Assembly: GCA_019637685.1 (NCBI GenBank)
Contig: JAHBVF010000051.1
Span: 1-35,642 of the forward strand
Reading direction: 5' to 3'
Source: Caldilineaceae bacterium
GTDB lineage: Bacteria; Chloroflexota; Anaerolineae; Caldilineales; Caldilineaceae
DNA length: 35,642 bases
This document shows, one piece after another, positions 14,658-22,130 of the stretch. The notes under the pieces are model-generated. The model was given only the letters and a program-made list of their open reading frames with translations. It did not search any database and was not told the origin of the DNA. Each line of letters starts with the position of its first letter. Positions within the stretch are counted from its first letter, which is position 1. Made by a program: the position numbers and the translations under genes.

Positions 14658-14699
14658 AGGGGGAACCTGGCTCACCTTCCCTTCAGTGCAAGTGATTCG

Positions 14700-15683
14700 A
14701 TGATCCGCATTCTCTACCGTCATACCAGTGGCGCGCTGGTGCATGATTTGCCCGTTGACCAGTTGGCCTCGGCCACACGGGATGCCAACGCGGTCGTCTG
14801 GGTCGATATGGAAGATCCGTCGCCGAACGAGCAACACCAGATATTGGAAGAGATTTTCAATTTTCATCCCCTGGCTGTGGAAGATGCCACCAACAGTGTG
14901 CTGCTCCCCAAAATCAACGACTACCGACGCTATCTCTACATTGTCATCCACAGTATTTATCCCGGCGACGAACTGGTGCATATGATCAGCAGCGAGCTGG
15001 ATATTTTTCTAGGCCCTAATTTTCTTATCACCATTCACGACCGGGAGATGAGTTCCATCAATAGCCTGCTGGCCGAACGGGAATACCACAACAGCGAAGG
15101 CATCAGCCGGGGACCGGCCCTGCTGCTCTACGAGATTCTGGAATCCCAGGTGGATCGCATTACCCGGCTGCTGGACAATTTCGAGGCCGAACTGGAGCGG
15201 CTGGGTGATATTATTTTCCAGAAGGGCGATATTTCCAGAGAGAGTCTGTTGGACGACCTGCTCACCGCCCAGAGCAGCGCGCTGCGCCTGAACCGGGTGT
15301 TGCAGCCCCAGCGGGACCTGATGAACCGCCTGGCCCAGACCGATTACGGTGTAATACCGGCGACAGCCCGCCCCTATTTTGCCGATATCTACGACCACCT
15401 GGTACGGATGGTTGGGCTGGTGGACAGTATGCGGGAACTGGCCCGCAGCACTATTGAAATCTATATGGCCCTGTCCAACAACCGGATGAATGAGATTATC
15501 AAAGTGCTGACAATCATTTCGACGATCTTTCTGCCGCTCAGCTTTCTGGCCGGGGTCTATGGGATGAACTTTCATTTTATGCCCGAATTGGGCTGGCCCT
15601 GGTCCTATCCAGTGGTGTGGGTGGCCTTCCTCAGCGTGGCAGGCACAATGCTGCTCTTCTTTCGGCGTCGAGGGTGGCTGTGA
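14700..15683 (+). CDS. corA: CorA-family divalent metal ion channel/transporter
   Basis: 327 aa. A large cytoplasmic alpha/beta and helical domain (1-265) precedes two C-terminal membrane helices at about 267-287 and 302-321. Between them is the signature YGMNF (287-291), the selectivity-filter motif of CorA/Mrs2 channels, followed by a short loop (HFMPELGWPWSYP). The protein ends with the basic tail FFRRRGWL. CorA channels form pentamers in the inner membrane and take up Mg2+ and sometimes Co2+ or Ni2+. The N-terminus (VVWVDMEDPSPNEQHQILEEIFNFHPLAVED) is the typical CorA beginning. The stop overlaps the next start (TGATG), so the gene heads a coupled operon. Confidence 0.95.
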   Translation: MIRILYRHTSGALVHDLPVDQLASATRDANAVVWVDMEDPSPNEQHQILEEIFNFHPLAVEDATNSVLLPKINDYRRYLYIVIHSIYPGDELVHMISSELDIFLGPNFLITIHDREMSSINSLLAEREYHNSEGISRGPALLLYEILESQVDRITRLLDNFEAELERLGDIIFQKGDISRESLLDDLLTAQSSALRLNRVLQPQRDLMNRLAQTDYGVIPATARPYFADIYDHLVRMVGLVDSMRELARSTIEIYMALSNNRMNEIIKVLTIISTIFLPLSFLAGVYGMNFHFMPELGWPWSYPVVWVAFLSVAGTMLLFFRRRGWL

Positions 15684-16204
15684 TGCCCCTCTGGTCCACC
15701 GTCGATGCCCAGGGAACCCTGCGCCAGACAGGCGCGCCCCCGGCCGAGAGTCGCCCGTTTCTCCAGGCCACTGGACTGTTGCTGCCCCCGCTGATCAGCG
15801 AACTGCACCAGAGCTTTCACGCCTGGCAGGTGGCCGGGCTGGCCCCGGGGCCGGTGACCCTCGAACGGCTCTGGATTACCCCCGCAGGCGGCCTTTCTGT
15901 GCGCTTTGCCGATGGCGAGCATCCACGCGCTCTTCCGCCCGTGGGTGCGCACGCGGGCTTAGCGGCCTGGCTGGTTTTGTTGGACAAATGGGTGGAAACG
16001 TTTGTGGTGGTGGCCCGCGCCCGTTCCGTGTGGACGCCCGGCGAACTGGCCGGCGCGCTGAGCTTTACCACACCCAGTTTGCTGCCTGCCACGCTGATGC
16101 AAACGCCGCCCGACAATTGGGAGCAGGTGGCTATTGCCCTGGCCCGTGCTGTGGCCGAAGGCCCGCTGCCCGGCACACCCACCAATCGACACTGGAGCAA
16201 ATGA
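15683..16204 (+). CDS. Unrecognised 173-aa protein coupled to corA and a Nudix gene
   Basis: The ATG at 15683 overlaps the corA stop, and the stop at 16202-16204 overlaps the next ATG (ATGA), so coupling on both sides supports a real gene. The frame also reads upstream within corA, but that part overlaps corA. There is no signal peptide. The sequence is Leu/Ala/Pro-rich with one strongly hydrophobic stretch (about 95-115, GAHAGLAAWLVLLDKWVETFVVVARA) that may be a buried or amphipathic helix. Other landmarks are LERLWITPAGGLSVRFADG (55-73) and PSLLPATLMQTPPDNWEQVA (131-150). I recognise no family and no catalytic motif. Confidence 0.75.
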   Translation: MPLWSTVDAQGTLRQTGAPPAESRPFLQATGLLLPPLISELHQSFHAWQVAGLAPGPVTLERLWITPAGGLSVRFADGEHPRALPPVGAHAGLAAWLVLLDKWVETFVVVARARSVWTPGELAGALSFTTPSLLPATLMQTPPDNWEQVAIALARAVAEGPLPGTPTNRHWSK

Positions 16205-16716
16205 ACTCTCGTCCTCAACCGCCAGGGGGGAGACAGCCTCCCCGCATACTCAAACGCACCGGCAGACGCACAGTCCGTCGCAGCTATTCCGCGGGCGGCG
16301 TGGCCTTCCGGCTGGTGGAGATCGACAGCAACTGCGCGGGCGGCGTTGAGGTGGCGTTGATTGCCACCGCGGGCGGCAACCGCTGGCAACTGCCCAAAGG
16401 CAGGCTGGAGCCGGGCGAGGGCGCGGTGGAGGCCGCGATTCGCGAGGTGGAGGAAGAGACGGGGCTGCGCACAGTTGTGGAAATTTTCCTGCGCACGGTG
16501 GAATACTCGTACACCGACACCTATCGCCGGGAGGTCCCGGAAACCGTCCACAAACGGGTGGATTTCTATCTGCTGCGGGTGGTGGGCGGCGAACTGTCGG
16601 ACCTGAGTTTTGAAGTGGACGGCGTGATCTGGACCACCCCGGAGGACGCGTTAAATCGACTAACCTTTGCTGGCGAGCGGGCATGTGTTCGCCAGGCACT
16701 CGAGCATTGGACATGA
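16201..16716 (+). CDS. Nudix hydrolase
   Basis: 171 aa; ATG 16201 overlaps the previous stop. A basic N-terminus (RILKRTGRRTVRR) precedes SAGGVAFRLVE. The Nudix box is complete at 67-89: G67, E73, then REVEEETGL (81-89), matching Gx5Ex7REUxEExGU. WQLPKGRLEPGEG is typical of Nudix enzymes that act on diadenosine polyphosphates or (d)NTP analogues, and the SAGGVAFR opening is seen in Ap4A-hydrolase-like members. The exact substrate cannot be told from sequence. The last codons overlap the next gene by ATGA. Confidence 0.9.
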   Translation: MNSRPQPPGGRQPPRILKRTGRRTVRRSYSAGGVAFRLVEIDSNCAGGVEVALIATAGGNRWQLPKGRLEPGEGAVEAAIREVEEETGLRTVVEIFLRTVEYSYTDTYRREVPETVHKRVDFYLLRVVGGELSDLSFEVDGVIWTTPEDALNRLTFAGERACVRQALEHWT

Positions 16717-17714
16717 GTTATATTATTGGAAAAGCAGACAAAAAACAGATAGGTGCCATTCTGGAAATGATGCTGAATGGCATATCCAGCGATCCCACCA
16801 GCGTGGCCGCCCTGGGCGGTATCTGGTGGCGGCGGGCCGCGTTCCGCTATCTGGTCGGCCCGCGCATGTTGACCAACCAGATGACAACCTTCGCCGCGGT
16901 ACAGGACGACCAAGTCGTCGGCTATCTGATCTTGCAATACGAAGGAGAGACCGCGGGCGCTTTTGATTGGGCCGTGCTCAACTCTCTGGATGAGGATGGG
17001 CTGGACATTCTGGGCGATCTGCTGGAAGAGGCATTGGACCACGCGGAAGAGCGGGGATTGACCCCCGTTGTCTACTTTGGCATGCAGAACGACTCAGACC
17101 CGCGCATCGCCGGTCTGTTGGTCGATCTGGGCTTCTGGCTGGCCGATTATCAGGTGGGCCAGATGCGCACAACTTTGCCCCTGGCCCACAGCTCGCCCCT
17201 GCCCGAAGGCATCAGTGTGAAACCCCAAATCTCCCTGCGCTTTGGCTCCCGCCTGGCCGAGTTTATCCGCATGGACTACGACCTGCCGGACAGCGAGGAG
17301 ACGGCTGCCGAGGAAGAAGTGGTTGAGTCAGACACAGATGAGCCGGATGCAACGGAATATCAGGGACTTTCCCTTGCGGCTCGGGTAGAGGCCATCAGCC
17401 TGCTCCACGAATCAACCCTGCGCGCCTCCAAGATTTATCTGATCGAGGAAGAGGGCGAACCCGTGGGCTTTGTCCAGCAGTTCAATTGGAAAGAGGAGTT
17501 GCGTCTGCTCTTCGCCCTGGAGCCATTCCTGTGGGGCACAGAGACGGAAAAGCAACTAATCGCGGCTATGCCCGAATTCGTTGGCAAGCAGGACGGCCAT
17601 CTGCGCATTCGCACCTTCAGCAGCGCACACCTTTCCGCCAGCCGGGAATCCTTTGAAGCCCTGGGGCTGGGCTGGGAAGAAGCCCCCTGGCAGCGCTGGG
17701 TAGTGGGGTTGTGA
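16713..17714 (+). CDS. GNAT-like acetyltransferase-fold protein
   Basis: 333 aa from ATG 16713, which overlaps the Nudix stop; an earlier in-frame ATG lies inside the Nudix gene. The N-terminal half (about 1-165) has a GNAT-like order: a helical start, FAAVQDDQVVGYLILQYEG (beta strands 3-4), a helix LGDLLEEALDHAEERGLTPVVYFG, and LVDLGFWLADYQVGQMR (the late GFxxxxYQVxM pattern). An acidic spacer (about 198-223) joins it to a second segment with KIYLIEEEGEPVGFVQQF and SRESFEALGLGWEEAPWQRW, so it may be a tandem or degenerate GNAT pair. The acetyl-CoA-binding Q/RxxGxG/A motif is not obvious, so activity is uncertain. It is the fourth gene of the corA operon. Confidence 0.72.
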   Translation: MSYIIGKADKKQIGAILEMMLNGISSDPTSVAALGGIWWRRAAFRYLVGPRMLTNQMTTFAAVQDDQVVGYLILQYEGETAGAFDWAVLNSLDEDGLDILGDLLEEALDHAEERGLTPVVYFGMQNDSDPRIAGLLVDLGFWLADYQVGQMRTTLPLAHSSPLPEGISVKPQISLRFGSRLAEFIRMDYDLPDSEETAAEEEVVESDTDEPDATEYQGLSLAARVEAISLLHESTLRASKIYLIEEEGEPVGFVQQFNWKEELRLLFALEPFLWGTETEKQLIAAMPEFVGKQDGHLRIRTFSSAHLSASRESFEALGLGWEEAPWQRWVVGL

Positions 17715-17730
17715 GAGAACGGAAATTCCA

Positions 17731-18558
17731 ATGACAGACCACACAGAATCCACATTCACCGGCATCGCCGACGTGTCCATCTTTTACCAGAGGTGGCTGC
17801 CAGACGGTCCACCCCGCGGCGTTGTGATGATTGTCCACGGGCTGGGGGAGCACGGTGGTCGCTATGGGCATCTGGTGGACTGGCTGCTGCCCGCAGGCTA
17901 TGTTGTCTATGCCATCGATCATCAGGGCTTTGGCCGCTCTGGCGGGCAGCGGGGACACGTGAACCGTTTTCGCGACTACGCCGAAGATGTCCATCACCTG
18001 AACGGGCTGGTGCGCGCCGAGCAGCCGGGACAGCCGCTTGCCGTCTTCGGCCATTCGATGGGCGGGCTGATCACGCTCGACTACGCGCAGATACATCCCA
18101 AAGATGCCGACTGCTGGATTGTGCAGGCCCCGGCCCTGGCAGCGAATACATCCGCGCCCCTTGTGCTTGCCGCACGCCTGATAAATCTGCTGCGTCCCAC
18201 CTATTCTATGGCCCGGCCCGCGGGGGGCGACATCTCACGCGACCCCGCAGAAGCCACCCGCTTTTTGGAAGATCCCCTCCACGTGCCCGTCAGCAGCGTT
18301 CGCTGGGTGGTGGAAATTCTGGCCGCGCAGAAACGGGTGAAGGCCCAGGTGGCATCGACCCCCGGCCCCCTGTTGATGCTGCAAGGCACAGCCGACAATA
18401 TGGTCATCCCCGCGGCCATACCGGAATTCTTTGGTCAGGTGACCACCCCCGACAAAACACTCCTGATGTACGACGGCTATTTCCACGAACTGCACAACGA
18501 CATTGGCAAAGAAAAGCCACTGGGCGATATTGTCGAGTGGTTGAATGAGCGGATGTAA
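17731..18558 (+). CDS. Alpha/beta hydrolase, monoacylglycerol-lipase-like
   Basis: 275 aa, 16 bp after the GNAT-like gene. It has the oxyanion-hole motif VMIVHGLGEHGGRY (32-45) and AIDHQGFGRSGG (61-72), the serine hydrolase / monoglyceride lipase pattern. The nucleophile elbow is FGHSMGG with Ser109. Asp222 (LQGTADNMV) and His252 (GYFHELHND) complete the triad. No signal peptide is present, so it is cytoplasmic or peripheral. Such enzymes cleave monoacylglycerols or lysophospholipids. It is the probable last gene of the corA operon; only a weak GC hairpin without a T-tract follows. Confidence 0.9.
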   Translation: MTDHTESTFTGIADVSIFYQRWLPDGPPRGVVMIVHGLGEHGGRYGHLVDWLLPAGYVVYAIDHQGFGRSGGQRGHVNRFRDYAEDVHHLNGLVRAEQPGQPLAVFGHSMGGLITLDYAQIHPKDADCWIVQAPALAANTSAPLVLAARLINLLRPTYSMARPAGGDISRDPAEATRFLEDPLHVPVSSVRWVVEILAAQKRVKAQVASTPGPLLMLQGTADNMVIPAAIPEFFGQVTTPDKTLLMYDGYFHELHNDIGKEKPLGDIVEWLNERM

Positions 18559-18665
18559 AACAAAAATCGCGCAGCCGTGGGCAAACCCGCCCGCTGCCTC
18601 GCACAAAGAGTATGCTTATCTGATGGCCCTATGCCCTGCCGCTGCTCACTTGTCTGCCACTTTCT

Positions 18666-21539
18666 ATGCCACTTCCCAGCACCCCGAAAACCCTACCTGT
18701 CCCGCTCACAACGCTAATTGGACGCGAGCAGGACATTGCTACGGTGTGTGGTCTTTTGTCCCCGCCCGGCAATGCGGTCCGTCTTCTGACACTGACCGGC
18801 GCGGCGGGCAGCGGCAAAACGCGCCTGGCCATCTGCGTGGGCAATGCCCTGGCCCAGACATATCCCGACGGCGTTTGGTGGGTAGACCTGTCGCTGGTCT
18901 TGGATGAACGGCTGATTGCCCAGTCGATAGCCAGCGCCCTAGAAATTACTGTTCAGCCCCAAGCCGAATTTGACACAGCGCTGATCCAGAATCTCCAATT
19001 CAGGCGTCTGCTTCTGATTATTGACAACTGCGAGCATCTGATTGACGGCTGCGCCAGACTGGTGCAAAGACTGCTTAGCGGCTGTCCCCAGTTGCAGATA
19101 TTGGCGACCAGCCGGGAATCGCTCAAACTCCCCGGCGAGACGGTCTGGTTGACACCCCTGCTATCCATCCCGCGCCGCGGGTCCGTTCCTTCTTTTAAAG
19201 AATTGCTGGACTATCCGGGGCTGCGCCTGTGGGTGGAACGGGCCCGGGCAGCCTTCCCCGAATTTCGCCTGACGCCGGAGAACGCGTCTGCGGTTGTGCA
19301 GGTCTGCCAGCGGTTGGACGGGATGCCCCTGGCGATTGAGCTGGCTGCAGCCCGTGTCAGAGTATTGACAGTGGAGCAGATCGCGGCCCGCCTGGACGAC
19401 CGCTTCCGACTGCTCAAAGCGGATATGCGCACGGTTCTGCCCCGCAATCAGACCCTGCGCGCCACCATCGACTGGAGCTATGCCCTGCTGGCGACCAGCG
19501 AGCGCACACTCCTGCAATGCCTGTCTGTCTTTGTCGGCGGCTGCGCAGTGGAAGTAGTGGAATTTCTGGTGGCAGACGAGCCTTCTTTCGCCGACGACGC
19601 CGCGCTGGATGTGCTGACCCGGCTGGTGGAAAAATCCCTGGTGGTGGTGACGCAGCGGGACGGCCAGGGAGCGCGCTACGATCTGCTGGAAACCATCCGT
19701 CAATACGCGCTGGAGAAGCTGCGGGAGGTGGGCCGAGAGGCAGAAGTGCGCCGTCGCCATCGGGATTGGTTTTTGCAGCGGGGCGAGGCGATCTTCCCGC
19801 GAGTGGGGAGTGTGCAGCCGAGCGGCTGGCTGGCGGAGATGGACGCGGAGTATGAGAATTTTCAGGCGGCCATGGATTGGTGCGCGCAGGAAGCGGGCGA
19901 AGCCGGGGCCGGGCTGCGTCTGGCCTGTCTGATGCGCCATTATTGGGATCGCAAGGGCTACGTCCACGAAGCCCGTTTCTATCTGCAAAAACTGCTGGTC
20001 CATCCAGAAAACAGTGCCCGCACCATCACTCGGGCCGAAGCGCTCAACTATCTGGGCTTCTTCACCCTCCTCTACGGCGACGCCGCCACCGCCACCACCT
20101 ATTACGAGGATGGCCTGGCGATTGGGGAGGAGGTGCAGGACCTGTCCGCCATTGCCCTGGCCTGCGCCGGTCTGGTCTTTGTGCTGGTCGGCAGCGCAGA
20201 CGCCAAACGAGCCGAACCGTACATCCGGCAGGGGCTGGACGCGGCCCGACAGATCAACGACCCCGTGCGCATCTATTCGCTGCTCTTCTACGCTTCCTGG
20301 CTGGCCTTGGCCCAAAGCGATTATCAGCGCTCCCATCACCTGCTGGCCGAGAGCCTGGAACTGATGCGCGCCGGCAACGACCGCAACCTGACCGGGGCTG
20401 CGCTCTGGCGGTTGGGCCATCTCCACTGGCTGGAAGGCCACTACGCCCAATCCCTGGCCGCCTTTCAGGAAAGTTTGACTGTGCGCCGCGCCATTAACAA
20501 TCTGCGCGGTGTGGCCTATGCCATCGACGGCGTGGCCTGGGCAGCCGCGGCGATGGACGAGCATCGCCTGGCGGCGCGCCTGTTCGGCGCGGCGGATCGC
20601 CACTTCGCGGCGATGCACACCCACTTTCACCCGCTGGAACAGCCCGCCCACGACGCCGCCGTCACCCTGGCCCGGCGCGCGCTCAGCCCGGACGAATTCG
20701 CCGCCGTGTGGGAAGAGGGCAAGCAGTTGAGTCTGGAACAGGCAGCGGCGATGGCCCTGGGCGTGAGTGGCGGGCCAAAGCCAGGGACACAACAGCCCGC
20801 GCCGTCTGTCCAGCCCACGCCGCTCCATCTCTACGCCCTGGGACCGGGCCGGGTCGTGCTGGGGAATCGACCCTTGGCAGCCTCCGACTGGACCTATTCC
20901 AGGGCGCGGGAATTGCTCTTCTATCTGGCGACAGAGGGCGCAGCCAGCCGGGAGCAGATCGGTCTGGTCTTCTGGCCCGATGCCTCGTCCGAGCAGCTAC
21001 GCCGCAATTTGGGCGTGGCCCTGCATCACCTGCGCAAGGCAGTGGGCCGCCACGAGTGGATTGTCTTTGAAAAAGAGCGATACAGCTTCAACCGTTCCCT
21101 GGGCCACTGGTATGACGTGGAAGAGTTTGCGACTCTTTGCCGGCAGGCCAGCCAAAGCAACGACGCTGTCTCTCTGCTCCCACAGGCGTTAGCCCTCTAT
21201 CAGGGCGGGTTTCTGGCCGATGCCAATGTGGGCGACTGGTACTTCCATCGGCGGGAATCCCTGGCCCGGCAGTATGAAGAAGCGCTTTTGGCCCTGGGCC
21301 AGCGCCACTGGACAGCGGGGGACTTTCCCGCGGCCGCGGCTGTCTACCGCCAGGCCATTCGTCACGACCCCTACCTGGAAGCCGCCTATCGGCAGTTGAT
21401 GCGCTGTCTGACCCAGATGGGCGAACAGGCCCAGGCCCTGCGGGTCTATGCAGAGCTGGCCGGGGTAATGAAGAAAGAATTTGCCTCCCTTCCCTCCCGC
21501 GAGACCCAGGAACTGTACGCACGTCTGCGGGCTGGATAG
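18666..21539 (+). CDS. STAND ATPase regulator: NB-ARC-type ATPase, TPR region, C-terminal winged helix and BTAD
   Basis: 957 aa. The ATPase part has Walker A GAAGSGKT (45-52), Walker B LLLIIDNCEH (115-124), ATSRE (147-151) and GMPLAIELAAARV (219-231). A winged-helix region includes YDLLETIRQYALEKL (338-352). TPR-like helices cover about 430-650. The C-terminus holds an OmpR/SARP-type winged helix (about 718-815, WTYSRARELLFYLATEGAAS, EQLRRNLGVALHHLRKAVG) and a bacterial transcriptional activation domain (about 817-957, FLADANVGDWYFHRRESLAR). This predicts a ligand- and ATP-controlled transcription activator. In the classical SARP layout the DNA-binding/BTAD part is N-terminal; here it is C-terminal, as in MalT/LAL regulators where the HTH comes last. 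No clear ribosome site precedes ATG 18666, and target genes are unknown. Confidence 0.93.
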   Translation: MPLPSTPKTLPVPLTTLIGREQDIATVCGLLSPPGNAVRLLTLTGAAGSGKTRLAICVGNALAQTYPDGVWWVDLSLVLDERLIAQSIASALEITVQPQAEFDTALIQNLQFRRLLLIIDNCEHLIDGCARLVQRLLSGCPQLQILATSRESLKLPGETVWLTPLLSIPRRGSVPSFKELLDYPGLRLWVERARAAFPEFRLTPENASAVVQVCQRLDGMPLAIELAAARVRVLTVEQIAARLDDRFRLLKADMRTVLPRNQTLRATIDWSYALLATSERTLLQCLSVFVGGCAVEVVEFLVADEPSFADDAALDVLTRLVEKSLVVVTQRDGQGARYDLLETIRQYALEKLREVGREAEVRRRHRDWFLQRGEAIFPRVGSVQPSGWLAEMDAEYENFQAAMDWCAQEAGEAGAGLRLACLMRHYWDRKGYVHEARFYLQKLLVHPENSARTITRAEALNYLGFFTLLYGDAATATTYYEDGLAIGEEVQDLSAIALACAGLVFVLVGSADAKRAEPYIRQGLDAARQINDPVRIYSLLFYASWLALAQSDYQRSHHLLAESLELMRAGNDRNLTGAALWRLGHLHWLEGHYAQSLAAFQESLTVRRAINNLRGVAYAIDGVAWAAAAMDEHRLAARLFGAADRHFAAMHTHFHPLEQPAHDAAVTLARRALSPDEFAAVWEEGKQLSLEQAAAMALGVSGGPKPGTQQPAPSVQPTPLHLYALGPGRVVLGNRPLAASDWTYSRARELLFYLATEGAASREQIGLVFWPDASSEQLRRNLGVALHHLRKAVGRHEWIVFEKERYSFNRSLGHWYDVEEFATLCRQASQSNDAVSLLPQALALYQGGFLADANVGDWYFHRRESLARQYEEALLALGQRHWTAGDFPAAAAVYRQAIRHDPYLEAAYRQLMRCLTQMGEQAQALRVYAELAGVMKKEFASLPSRETQELYARLRAG

Positions 21540-21546
21540 CTATAAG

Positions 21547-21575
21547 AGTTCGACTTTTTCAGAAAAAGTCGAACT
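21547..21575. repeat. Hairpin repeat, copy 2 (intergenic)
   Basis: AGTTCGACTTTTTC, a one-base loop, then GAAAAAGTCGAACT, starting 8 bp after the regulator's stop codon. The core GTTCGACTTTT / AAAAGTCGAAC is the same as in the element embedded in the YfhO gene (4696-4728). The outer bases have diverged (left flank AAG instead of AGA). There is no following T-tract. Confidence 0.8.
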
Positions 21576-21618
21576 TCTTGCCCAGTTGATTTCTGAATGG
21601 TTATCGAACCCGTCTCTG

Positions 21619-21659
21619 GTGGCGGCCCGGCGTATGCATACGCCGGGCCGCCACTTTTT
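21619..21659 (+). terminator. Terminator formed by a 36-bp perfect palindrome
   Basis: GTGGCGGCCCGGCGTATG (21619-21636) is followed directly by its exact reverse complement CATACGCCGGGCCGCCAC (21637-21654), then TTTTT (21655-21659). This is a very strong, GC-rich stem with a T-tract on the plus strand only, 79 bp after the regulator gene. Confidence 0.85.
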
Positions 21660-21811
21660 AGTTTATAAACGCGGTATAAGCGCTTCTATAAACAGCGGCT
21701 GCTAGGCTGATATCCGAGTGCACAGGCAGGTCTGCCAAAGTCAGCCGAATAGGGGAACGGGGGAAGGGGGTCGTTATCAACACATACCTGACGGAATCCC
21801 TCCTGTCCGGC

Positions 21812-22063
21812 GTGAGTCTGGAAACACTTGAGCGGATGCAGCGTGTGTTGCAGACCAGCACCTCCCTTTCCACGGCCCACGGCAAACCGGTGCATTGTCT
21901 GCACTCTGTCTTTCTGCCGGGGGATGGGCTGGTTATCTGGCTCTTCTCCGCGCTGGACGCCATCGACATCCGGGATATCTACGAAGCCAACGAATTGCCC
22001 TTTACCCGCATTGTGGAGGTAACCGATCTGACACTCACGACTGAATCATCCCAATCCGTTTGA
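21812..22063 (+). CDS. DUF4242-like small protein (start uncertain, possibly extended to about 21770)
   Basis: 83 codons from GTG 21812. The landmarks HCLHSVFLPGDGLVIWLFSA and IRDIYEANELPFTRIVEV fit the DUF4242 / SCO4226-type ferredoxin-like family, some members of which bind nickel. Family-like sequence continues upstream of the GTG (VVINTYLTESLLSG, from 21770), and a purine-rich GGGAAGGGGG lies at 21761-21770. However, no ATG, GTG or TTG stands where the family's start should be; the codons there are GTC, GTT, ATC. Either translation begins at the internal GTG, giving a short form, or the natural start has been lost or is non-standard. It lies 67 bp before the large metalloprotease gene on the same strand. 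Confidence 0.6.
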   Translation: MSLETLERMQRVLQTSTSLSTAHGKPVHCLHSVFLPGDGLVIWLFSALDAIDIRDIYEANELPFTRIVEVTDLTLTTESSQSV

Positions 22064-22130
22064 CAGTACACGCCCGAACACTTCGTTGCAGCCCGTGTTC
22101 CCTCTGTCTAGCCAAGAAAGGTTGTTCGCA

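Noticed and set aside
14645..14660. Possible riboswitch upstream of corA (Mg2+ control)
   Set aside because: The predicted leader is only about 36 nt, too short for a known Mg2+-sensing element, and no structure is visible.
18559..18610. GC-rich hairpin after the monoacylglycerol-lipase-like gene as a terminator
   Set aside because: The stem (GCAGC/GCTGC with a GGGC/GCCC part) is interrupted by a bulge and has no T-tract.
19161..20828. 555-codon open frame on the minus strand
   Set aside because: It is antisense to the STAND regulator, whose ATPase and TPR motifs are unmistakable.
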